Below, piece after piece: positions 21,701 to 33,700 of a stretch of 64,000 bases of DNA; position 1 is the first letter of the stretch, and each line of letters begins with the position of its first letter. Position numbers and translations under genes: made by a program. Source of the DNA: Eledone cirrhosa (taxonomy: Eukaryota; Mollusca; Cephalopoda; Octopoda; Eledonidae); contig OZ024740.1 in NCBI GenBank assembly GCA_964016885.1, positions 203,322,377 through 203,386,376 of the forward strand, in the 5' to 3' direction. The notes beneath the pieces were generated by a model. It was given only the letters and a program-made list of their open reading frames with translations. It made no database searches and had not been told where the DNA came from.

Positions 21701-24700
21701 AGGAAGTCGAGTGACAAACAGAGTAGTATAGAGGGGGAGGGGGAGAATTAGGAAGTCGAGTGACAAACAGAGTAGTATAGAGGGGGAGGGGGAGAATTAG
21801 GAAGTCGAGTGACAAACAGAGTAGTATAGAGGGGGAGGGGAGAATTAGGAAGTCGAGTGACAAACAGAGTAGTATAGAGGGGGAGGAGGAGAATTAGGAA
21901 GTCGAGTGACAAACAGAGTAGTATAGAGGAGGAGGAGGAGAATTAGGAAGTCGAGTGACAAACAGAGTAGTATAGAGGGGGAGGGGGAGAATTAGGAAGT
22001 CGAGTGACAAACAGAGTAGTATAGAGGGGGAAGAGGAGAATTAGGAAGTCGAGTGACAAACAGAGTAGTATAGAGGGGGAGGGGGAGAATTAGGAAGTCG
22101 AGTGACAAACAGAGTAGTATAGAGGGGGAGGAGGAGGAGAATTAGGAAGTCGAGTGACAAACAGAGTAGTATAGAGGGGGAGGAGGAGAATTAGGAAGTC
22201 GGGTGACAAACAGAGTAGTATAGAGGGGGAGGGGGAGAATTAGGAAGTCGAGTGACAAACAGAGTAGTATAGAGAGGAAGGGGGAGAAGAATTAGGAAGT
22301 CGGGTGACAAACAGAGTAGTATAGAGGGGGAGGAGGAGGAGAATTAGGAAGTCGAGTGACAAACAGAGTAGTATAGAGGGGGAGGGGGAGAATTAGGAAG
22401 TCGAGTGACAAACAGAGTAGTATAGAGAGGAAGGGGAGAAGAATTAGGAAGTCGGGTGACAAACAGAGTAGTATAGAGAGGAGGGGGAGAAGAATTAGGA
22501 AGTCGAGTGACAAACAGAGTAGTATAGAGGGGGAGGAGGAGAATTAGGAAGTCGAGTGACAAACAGAGTAGTATAGAGAGGAAGGGGGAGAAGAATTAGG
22601 AAGTCGAGTGACAAACAGAGTAGTATAGAGGGGGAGGAGAGGAGAATTAGGAAGTCGAGTGACAAACAGAGTAGTATAGAGGGGGAGGAGGAGAATTAGG
22701 AAGTCGAGTGACAAACAGAGTAGTATAGAGGGGGAGGGGGAGAATTAGGAAGTCGAGTGACAAACAGAGTAGTATAGAGAGAGGGGGAGAAGAATTAGGA
22801 AGTCGAGTGACAAACAGAGTAGTATAGAGGGGGAGGAGGAGAATTAGGAAGTCGAGTGACAAACAGAGTAGTATAGAGGGGGAGGAGGAGAATTAGGAAG
22901 TCGAGTGACAAACAGAGTAGTATAGAGGAGGAGGAGGAGATTAGGAAGTCGAGTGACAAACAGAGTAGTATAGAGAGGAAGGGGGAGAAGAATTAGAAGT
23001 CGAGTGACAAACAGAGGTATAGAGGGGAGGAGGAGAGAATTAGGAAGTCGAGTGACAAACAGAGTAGTATAGAGGGGGAGGAGGAGAATTAGGAAGTCGA
23101 GTGACAAACAGAGTAGTATAGAGGGGGAGGAGGAGAATTAGGAAGTCGAGTGACAAACAGAGTAGTATAGAGGGGGAGGAGGAGAATTAGGAAGTCGAGT
23201 GACAAACAGAGTAGTATAGAGGGGAGGAGGAGAGAATTAGGAAGTCGAGTGACAAACAGAGTAGTATAGAGGGGAGGAGGAGGAGAATTAGGAAGTCGAG
23301 TGACAAACAGAGTAGTATAGAGGGGGAGGAGGAGAATTAGGAAGTCGAGTGACAAACAGAGTAGTATAGAGGGGGAGGAGGAGAATTAGGAAGTCGAGTG
23401 ACAAACAGAGTAGTATAGAGGGGGAGGGAGGAGAATTAGGAAGTCGAGTGACAAACAGAGTAGTATAGAGGGAGGAGGAGGAGAATTAGGAAGTCGAGTG
23501 ACAAACAGAGTAGTATAGAGAGGAGGGAGGAGAGAATTAGGAAGTCGAGTGACAAACAGAGTAGTATAGAGAGGAGGGGGAGGAGAATTAGGAAGTCGAG
23601 TGACAAACAGAGTAGTATAGAGGGGGAGGAGGAGAATTAGGAAGTCGAGTGACAAACAGAGTAGTATAGAGGGGGAGGAGGAGAATTAGGAAGTCGAGTG
23701 ACAAACAGAGTAGTATAGAGGGGGAGGAGGAGAATTAGGAAGTCGAGTGACAAACAGAGTAGTATAGAGGGGAAGGGGAGAGAATTAGGAAGTCGAGTGA
23801 CAAACAGAGTAGTATAGAGGGGAGGGGAGGAGAATTAGGAAGTCGAGTGACAAACAGAGTAGTATAGAGGGGGAGGAGGAGAATTAGGAAGTCGAGTGAC
23901 AAACAGAGTAGTATAGAGGGGGAGGAGGAGAATTAGGAAGTCGAGTGACAAACAGAGTAGTATAGAGGGAGGGGAGGAGAATTAGGAAGTCGAGTGACAA
24001 ACAGAGTAGTATAGAGGGGGAGGAGGAGAATTAGGAAGTCGAGTGACAAACAGAGTAGTATAGAGGGGAGGGGGAGGAGAATTAGGAAGTCGAGTGACAA
24101 ACAGAGTAGTATAGAGGGGAGGGGAGGAGAATTAGGAAGTCGAGTGACAAACAGAGTAGTATAGAGGGGGAGGAGGAGAATTAGGAAGTCGAGTGACAAA
24201 CAGAGTAGTATAGAGGGGGAGGAGGAGAATTAGGAAGTCGAGTGACAAACAGAGTAGTATAGAGGGAGGGGAGGAGAATTAGGAAGTCGAGTGACAAACA
24301 GAGTAGTATAGAGGGGGAGGGAGGAGAATTAGGAAGTCGAGTGACAAACAGAGTAGTATAGAGGGGAAGGGGAGAGAATTAGGAAGTCGAGTGACAAACA
24401 GAGTAGTATAGAGGAGGGAGGAGGAGAATTAGGAAGTCGAGTGACAAACAGAGTAGTATAGAGGGGGAGGAGGAGAATTAGGAAGTCGAGTGACAAACAG
24501 AGTAGTATAGAGGGGGAGGAGGAGAATTAGGAAGTCGAGTGACAAACAGAGTAGTATAGAGGGGGAGGAGGAGAATTAGGAAGTCGAGTGACAAACAGAG
24601 TAGTATAGAGGGGGAGGAGGAGAATTAGGAAGTCGAGTGACAAACAGAGTAGTATAGAGGGGGAGGAGGAGAATTAGGAAGTCGAGTGACAAACAGAGTA

Positions 24701-27700
24701 GTATAGAGGGGGAGGAGGAGAATTAGGAAGTCGAGTGACAAACAGAGTAGTATAGAGGGGGAGGGAGGAGAATTAGGAAGTCGAGTGACAAACAGAGTAG
24801 TATAGAGGGAGGAGGAGGAGAATTAGGAAGTCGAGTGACAAACAGAGTAGTATAGAGGGGGAGGAGGAGAATTAGGAAGTCGAGTGACAAACAGAGTAGT
24901 ATAGAGGGGGAGGGGGAGAATTAGGAAGTCGAGTGACAAACAGAGTAGTATAGAGGGGGAGGAGGAGAATTAGGAAGTCGAGTGACAAACAGAGTAGTAT
25001 AGAGGGGGAGGAGGAGAATTAGGAAGTCGAGTGACAAACAGAGTAGTATAGAGGGGGAGGGAGGAGAATTAGGAAGTCGAGTGACAAACAGAGTAGTATA
25101 GAGGGGAGGAGGAGGAGAATTAGGAAGTCGAGTGACAAACAGAGTAGTATAGAGGGGGAGGGAGGAGAATTAGGAAGTCGAGTGACAAACAGAGTAGTAT
25201 AGAGGGGGAGGAGGAGAATTAGGAAGTCGAGTGACAAACAGAGTAGTATAGAGGGGGAGGAGGAGAATTAGGAAGTCGAGTGACAAACAGAGTAGTATAG
25301 AGGGAGGAGGAGGAGAATTAGGAAGTCGAGTGACAAACAGAGTAGTATAGAGGGGGAGGAGGAGAATTAGGAAGTCGAGTGACAAACAGAGTAGTATAGA
25401 GGGGGAGGGAGGAGAATTAGGAAGTCGAGTGACAAACAGAGTAGTATAGAGGGGGAGGAGGAGAATTAGGAAGTCGAGTGACAAACAGAGTAGTATAGAG
25501 GGGGAGGAGGAGAATTAGGAAGTCGAGTGACAAACAGAGTAGTATAGAGGGGGAGGAGGAGAATTAGGAAGTCGAGTGACAAACAGAGTAGTATAGAGGG
25601 GGAGGAGGAGAATTAGGAAGTCGAGTGACAAACAGAGTAGTATAGAGGGGGAGGAGGAGAATTAGGAAGTCGAGTGACAAACAGAGTAGTATAGAGGGGG
25701 AGGAGGAGAATTAGGAAGTCGAGTGACAAACAGAGTAGTATAGAGGGGGAGGGAGGAGAATTAGGAAGTCGAGTGACAAACAGAGTAGTATAGAGGGGGA
25801 GGAGGAGAATTAGGAAGTCGAGTGACAAACAGAGTAGTATAGAGGGGGAGGAGGAGAATTAGGAAGTCGAGTGACAAACAGAGTAGTATAGAGGGGGAGG
25901 AGGAGAATTAGGAAGTCGAGTGACAAACAGAGTAGTATAGAGGGGGAGGGGAGGAGAATTAGGAAGTCGAGTGACAAACAGAGTAGTATAGAGGGGGAGG
26001 GGAGGAGAATTAGGAAGTCGAGTGACAAACAGAGTAGTATAGAGGGGGAGGAGGAGAATTAGGAAGTCGAGTGACAAACAGAGTAGTATAGAGGGGGAGG
26101 AGGAGAATTAGGAAGTCGAGTGACAAACAGAGTAGTATAGAGGGGGAGGGAGGAGAATTAGGAAGTCGAGTGACAAACAGAGTAGTATAGAGGGGGAGGA
26201 GGAGAATTAGGAAGTCGAGTGACAAACAGAGTAGTATAGAGGGGGAGGAGGAGAATTAGGAAGTCGAGTGACAAACAGAGTAGTATAGAGGGGGAGGAGG
26301 NNNNNNNNNNNNNNNNNNNNNNNNNNNNNNNNNNNNNNNNNNNNNNNNNNNNNNNNNNNNNNNNNNNNNNNNNNNNNNNNNNNNNNNNNNNNNNNNNNNN
26401 NNNNNNNNNNNNNNNNNNNNNNNNNNNNNNNNNNNNNNNNNNNNNNNNNNNNNNNNNNNNNNNNNNNNNNNNNNNNNNNNNNNNNNNNNNNNNNNNNNNN
26501 TAGGAAGTCGAGTGACAAACAGAGTAGTATAGAGGGGGAGGAGGAGAATTAGGAAGTCGAGTGACAAACAGAGTAGTATAGAGGGGGAGGGGAGGAGAAT
26601 TAGGAAGTCGAGTGACAAACAGAGTAGTATAGAGGGGGGAGGGGAGGAGAATTAGGAAGTCGAGTGACAAACAGAGTAGTATAGAGGGGGAGGAGGAGAA
26701 TTAGGAAGTCGAGTGACAAACAGAGTAGTATAGAGGGGAGGGGAGAGAATTAGGAAGTCGAGTGACAAACAGAGTAGTATAGAGGGGGAGGGGGAGGAGA
26801 ATTAGGAAGTCGAGTGACAAACAGAGTAGTATAGAGGGGGAGGGGGAGAATTAGGAAGTCGAGTGACAAACAGAGTAGTATAGAGGGGGAGGGAGGAGAA
26901 TTAGGAAGTCGAGTGACAAACAGAGTAGTATAGAGGGGGAGGGGGAGAATTAGGAAGTCGAGTGACAAACAGAGTAGTATAGAGGGGGAGGGGAGGAGAA
27001 TTAGGAAGTCGAGTGACAAACAGAGTAGTATAGAGGGGGAGGGGAGAATTAGGAAGTCGAGTGACAAACAGAGTAGTATAGAGGGGGAGGGGGGAGAATT
27101 AGGAAGTCGAGTGACAAACAGAGTAGTATAGAGGGGGAGGGGAGGAGAATTAGGAAGTCGAGTGACAAACAGAGTAGTATAGAGGGGGAGGGGAGAGAAT
27201 TAGGAAGTCGAGTGACAAACAGAGTAGTATAGAGGGGGAGGGAGGAGAATTAGGAAGTCGAGTGACAAACAGAGTAGTATAGAGGGGGAGGGGAGGAGAA
27301 TTAGGAAGTCGAGTGACAAACAGAGTAGTATAGAGGGGGAGGGGAGGAGAATTAGGAAGTCGAGTGACAAACAGAGTAGTATAGAGGGGGAGGGGGAGAA
27401 TTAGGAAGTCGAGTGACAAACAGAGTAGTATAGAGGGGGAGGGGAGAAGAATTAGGAAGTCGAGTGACAAACAGAGTAGTATAGAGGGGGAGGGGAGAGA
27501 ATTAGGAAGTCGAGTGACAAACAGAGTAGTATAGAGGGGAGGAGGAGGAGAATTAGGAAGTCGAGTGACAAACAGAGTAGTATAGAGGGGGAGGGGGAGA
27601 AGAATTAGGAAGTCGAGTGACAAACAGAGTAGTATAGAGGGGAGGGGAGGAGAATTAGGAAGTCGAGTGACAAACAGAGTAGTATAGAGGGGGAGGGAGG

Positions 27701-30700
27701 AGAATTAGGAAGTCGAGTGACAAACAGAGTAGTATAGAGAGGGGAGGGGGAGGAGAATTAGGAAGTCGAGTGACAAACAGAGTAGTATAGAGGGGGAGGA
27801 GGAGAATTAGGAAGTCGAGTGACAAACAGAGTAGTATAGAGGGGGAGGGAGAGAATTAGGAAGTCGAGTGACAAACAGAGTAGTATAGAGGGGGGGGAGG
27901 AGAATTAGGAAGTCGAGTGACAAACAGAGTAGTATAGAGGGGGAGGAGGAGAATTAGGAAGTCGAGTGACAAACAGAGTAGTATAGAGGGGGAGGGGGAG
28001 AGAATTAGGAAGTCGAGTGACAAACAGAGTAGTATAGAGGGGGAGGAGGAGAATTAGGAAGTCGAGTGACAAACAGAGTAGTATAGAGGGGGAGGGGAGA
28101 ATTAGGAAGTCGAGTGACAAACAGAGTAGTATAGAGGGGGAGGGGGAGAAGAATTAGGAAGTCGAGTGACAAACAGAGTAGTATAGAGGGGGAGGAGGAG
28201 AATTAGGAAGTCGAGTGACAAACAGAGTAGTATAGAGGGGGAGGGGGAGAATTAGGAAGTCGAGTGACAAACAGAGTAGTATAGAGAGGGAGGGGAGGAG
28301 AATTAGGAAGTCGAGTGACAAACAGAGTAGTATAGAGGGGGAGGGGAGAATTAGGAAGTCGAGTGACAAACAGAGTAGTATAGAGGGGGAGGGGGAGAAT
28401 TAGGAAGTCGAGTGACAAACAGAGTAGTATAGAGGGGGAGGGGGAGGAGAATTAGGAAGTCGAGTGACAAACAGAGTAGTATAGAGGGGGAGGAGGAGAA
28501 TTAGGAAGTCGAGTGACAAACAGAGTAGTATAGAGGGGGAGGGGGAGAGAATTAGGAAGTCGAGTGACAAACAGAGTAGTATAGAGGGGGAGGAGGAGAA
28601 TTAGGAAGTCGAGTGACAAACAGAGTAGTATAGAGGGGGAGGGGGAGAATTAGGAAGTCGAGTGACAAACAGAGTAGTATAGAGGAGGGAGGAGGAGAAT
28701 TAGGAAGTCGAGTGACAAACAGAGTAGTATAGAGGGGGAGGGGGAGAATTAGGAAGTCGAGTGACAAACAGAGTAGTATAGAGGGGGAGGGGGAGAATTA
28801 GGAAGTCGAGTGACAAACAGAGTAGTATAGAGGGGGAGGGGGGAGAATTAGGAAGTCGAGTGACAAACAGAGTAGTATAGAGGGGGAGGAGGGAGAATTA
28901 GGAAGTCGAGTGACAAACAGAGTAGTATAGAGGGGGAGGGGGAGAATTAGGAAGTCGAGTGACAAACAGAGTAGTATAGAGGGGGAGGGGGAGAATTAGG
29001 AAGTCGAGTGACAAACAGAGTAGTATAGAGGGGGAGGGGGAGAATTAGGAAGTCGAGTGACAAACAGAGTAGTATAGAGGGGGAGGGGGAGAATTAGGAA
29101 GTCGAGTGACAAACAGAGTAGTATAGAGGGGGAGGAGGAGAATTAGGAAGTCGAGTGACAAACAGAGTAGTATAGAGGGGGAGGGGGAGAATTAGGAAGT
29201 CGAGTGACAAACAGAGTAGTATAGAGGGGGAGGGGGAGAATTAGGAAGTCGAGTGACAAACAGAGTAGTATAGAGGGGGAGGGGGAGAGAATTAGGAAGT
29301 CGAGTGACAAACAGAGTAGTATAGAGGGGGAGGGGAGGAGAATTAGGAAGTCGAGTGACAAACAGAGTAGTATAGAGGGGGAGGGGGAGAATTAGGAAGT
29401 CGAGTGACAAACAGAGTAGTATAGAGGGGGAGGAGGAGAATTAGGAAGTCGAGTGACAAACAGAGTAGTATAGAGGGGGAGGAGGAGGAGAATTAGGAAG
29501 TCGAGTGACAAACAGAGTAGTATAGAGGGGGAGGGAGGAGAATTAGGAAGTCGAGTGACAAACAGAGTAGTATAGAGGGGGAGGGGGAGAATTAGGAAGT
29601 CGAGTGACAAACAGAGTAGTATAGAGGGGGAGGAGGAGAATTAGGAAGTCGAGTGACAAACAGAGTAGTATAGAGGGGGAGGAGGAGAGAATTAGGAAGT
29701 CGAGTGACAAACAGAGTAGTATAGAGGGGGAGGAGGAGAATTAGGAAGTCGAGTGACAAACAGAGTAGTATAGAGGGGGAGGAGGAGAATTAGGAAGTCG
29801 AGTGACAAACAGAGTAGTATAGAGGGGGAGGGGGAGAATTAGGAAGTCGAGTGACAAACAGAGTAGTATAGAGGGGGAGGGGGAGAATTAGGAAGTCGAG
29901 TGACAAACAGAGTAGTATAGAGGGGGAGGGGAGAATTAGGAAGTCGAGTGACAAACAGAGTAGTATAGAGGGGGAGGAGGGAGAATTAGGAAGTCGAGTG
30001 ACAAACAGAGTAGTATAGAGGGGGAGGAGGAGAATTAGGAAGTCGAGTGACAAACAGAGTAGTATAGAGGGGGAGGGGGAGAATTAGGAAGTCGAGTGAC
30101 AAACAGAGTAGTATAGAGGGGGAGGGGGAGAATTAGGAAGTCGAGTGACAAACAGAGTAGTATAGAGGGGGAGGAGGAGAATTAGGAAGTCGAGTGACAA
30201 ACAGAGTAGTATAGAGGGGGAGGAGGAGAATTAGGAAGTCGAGTGACAAACAGAGTAGTATAGAGGGGGAGGGAGGAGAATTAGGAAGTCGAGTGACAAA
30301 CAGAGTAGTATAGAGGGGGAGGGAGGAGAATTAGGAAGTCGAGTGACAAACAGAGTAGTATAGAGGGGGAGGGGGAGAATTAGGAAGTCGAGTGACAAAC
30401 AGAGTAGTATAGAGGGGGAGGAGGAGAATTAGGAAGTCGAGTGACAAACAGAGTAGTATAGAGGGGGAGGAGGGAGAATTAGGAAGTCGAGTGACAAACA
30501 GAGTAGTATAGAGGGGGAGGGGAGGAGAATTAGGAAGTCGAGTGACAAACAGAGTAGTATAGAGGGGGAGGGAGGAGAATTAGGAAGTCGAGTGACAAAC
30601 AGAGTAGTATAGAGGGGGAGGAGGAGAATTAGGAAGTCGAGTGACAAACAGAGTAGTATAGAGGGGGGAGGAGGAGAATTAGGAAGTCGAGTGACAAACA

Positions 30701-33700
30701 GAGTAGTATAGAGGGGGAGGAGGAGAATTAGGAAGTCGAGTGACAAACAGAGTAGTATAGAGGGGGAGGAGGAGAATTAGGAAGTCGAGTGACAAACAGA
30801 GTAGTATAGAGGGGGAGGGGAGGAGAATTAGGAAGTCGAGTGACAAACAGAGTAGTATAGAGGGGGAGGAGGAGAATTAGGAAGTCGAGTGACAAACAGA
30901 GTAGTATAGAGGGGAGGAGGAGGAGAATTAGGAAGTCGAGTGACAAACAGAGTAGTATAGAGGGGGGGAGGAGGAGAATTAGGAAGTCGAGTGACAAACA
31001 GAGTAGTATAGAGGGGAGGAGGAGGAGAATTAGGAAGTCGAGTGACAAACAGAGTAGTATAGAGGGGGAGGGAGGAGAATTAGGAAGTCGAGTGACAAAC
31101 AGAGTAGTATAGAGGGGGAGGGGGAGAATTAGGAAGTCGAGTGACAAACAGAGTAGTATAGAGGGGGAGGAGGAGAATTAGGAAGTCGAGTGACAAACAG
31201 AGTAGTATAGAGGGGGAGGGGGAGAATTAGGAAGTCGAGTGACAAACAGAGTAGTATAGAGGGGGGGAGGAGGAGAATTAGGAAGTCGAGTGACAAACAG
31301 AGTAGTATAGAGGGGGAGGGGGAGAATTAGGAAGTCGAGTGACAAACAGAGTAGTATAGAGGGGGGGAGGAGGAGAATTAGGAAGTCGAGTGACAAACAG
31401 AGTAGTATAGAGGGGGAGGGGAGAGAAGAATTAGGAAGTCGAGTGACAAACAGAGTAGTATAGAGGGGAAGGAGGAGGAGAATTAGGAAGTCGAGTGACA
31501 AACAGAGTAGTATAGAGGGGGGGGAGGAGGAGAATTAGGAAGTCGAGTGACAAACAGAGTAGTATAGAGGGGGAGGAGGAGGAGAATTAGGAAGTCGAGT
31601 GACAAACAGAGTAGTATAGAGGGGGAGGAGGAGAATTAGGAAGTCGAGTGACAAACAGAGTAGTATAGAGGGGAAGGAGGAGGAGAATTAGGAAGTCGAG
31701 TGACAAACAGAGTAGTATAGAGGGGGAGGGAGAAGAATTAGGAAGTCGAGTGACAAACAGAGTAGTATAGAGGGGAAGGAGGAGGAGAATTAGGAAGTCG
31801 AGTGACAAACAGAGTAGTATAGAGGGGGGGAGGAGGAGAATTAGGAAGTCGAGTGACAAACAGAGTAGTATAGAGGGGGAGGAGGAGGAGAATTAGGAAG
31901 TCGAGTGACAAACAGAGTAGTATAGAGGGGGAGGAGGAGAATTAGGAAGTCGAGTGACAAACAGAGTAGTATAGAGGGGAGGGGAGAATTAGGAAGTCGA
32001 GTGACAAACAGAGTAGTATAGAGGGGAAGGAGGAGGAGAATTAGGAAGTCGAGTGACAAACAGAGTAGTATAGAGGGGGGGGAGGAGGAGAATTAGGAAG
32101 TCGAGTGACAAACAGAGTAGTATAGAGGGGAGGAGGAAGAATTAGGAAGTCGAGTGACAAACAGAGTAGTATAGAGGGGGAGGGGGAGAAGAATTAGGAA
32201 GTCGAGTGACAAACAGAGTAGTATAGAGGGGAAGGAGGAGGAGAATTAGGAAGTCGAGTGACAAACAGAGTAGTATAGAGGGGGGGAGGAGGAGAATTAG
32301 GAAGTCGAGTGACAAACAGAGTAGTATAGAGGGGGAGGAGGAGGAGAATTAGGAAGTCGAGTGACAAACAGAGTAGTATAGAGGGGGAGGAGGAGAATTA
32401 GGAAGTCGAGTGACAAACAGAGTAGTATAGAGGGGAGGGGGAGAATTAGGAAGTCGAGTGACAAACAGAGTAGTATAGAGGGGAGGGGGAGAATTAGGAA
32501 GTCGAGTGACAAACAGAGTAGTATAGAGGGGGAGGAGGAGGAGAATTAGGAAGTCGAGTGACAAACAGAGTAGTATAGAGGGGGAGGGGGAGAATTAGGA
32601 AGTCGAGTGACAAACAGAGTAGTATAGAGGGGGAGGAGGAGAAGAATTAGGAAGTCGAGTGACAAACAGAGTAGTATAGAGGGGGAGGAGGAGAATTAGG
32701 AAGTCGAGTGACAAACAGAGTAGTATAGAGGGGGAGGGGGAGAATTAGGAAGTCGAGTGACAAACAGAGTAGTATAGAGGGGGAGGAGGAGGAGAATTAG
32801 GAAGTCGAGTGACAAACAGAGTAGTATAGAGGGGGAGGGGAGAATTAGGAAGTCGAGTGACAAACAGAGTAGTATAGAGGGGGAGGAGGAGAAGAATTAG
32901 GAAGTCGAGTGACAAACAGAGTAGTATAGAGGGGGGGGAGGAGAATTAGGAAGTCGAGTGACAAACAGAGTAGTATAGAGGGGGAGGAGGAGGAGAATTA
33001 GGAAGTCGAGTGACAAACAGAGTAGTATAGAGGGGGAGGAGGAGGAGAATTAGGAAGTCGAGTGACAAACAGAGTAGTATAGAGGGGGAGGAGGAGGAGA
33101 ATTAGGAAGTCGAGTGACAAACAGAGTAGTATAAGAGGGGGAGGAGGAGAATTAGGAAGTCGAGTGACAAACAGTAGTATAGAGGGGGGGGAGGAGAAGA
33201 ATTAGGAAGTCGAGTGACAAACAGAGTAGTATAGAGGGGGAGGGGGAGAATTAGGAAGTCGAGTGACAAACAGAGTAGTATAGAGGGGAGGAGGAGAATT
33301 AGGAAGTCGAGTGACAAACAGAGTAGTATAGAGGGGGAGGGGGAGAATTAGGAAGTCGAGTGACAAACAGAGTAGTATAGAGGGGGAGGAGGAGAAGAAT
33401 TAGGAAGTCGAGTGACAAACAGAGTAGTATAGAGGGGGAGGGGAGAATTAGGAAGTCGAGTGACAAACAGAGTAGTATAGAGGGGGAGGAGGAGAATTAG
33501 GAAGTCGAGTGACAAACAGAGTAGTATAGAGGGGGAGGGGGAGAATTAGGAAGTCGAGTGACAAACAGAGTAGTATAGAGGGGGAGGAGGAGAAGAATTA
33601 GGAAGTCGAGTGACAAACAGAGTAGTATAGAGGGGGAGGAGGAGAATTAGGAAGTCGAGTGACAAACAGAGTAGTATAGAGGGGGAGGAGGAGAATTAGG

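Noticed and set aside
26158..26670. A 170-codon frame through the N gap
   Set aside because: Most of it is undetermined bases; it has no coding evidence.
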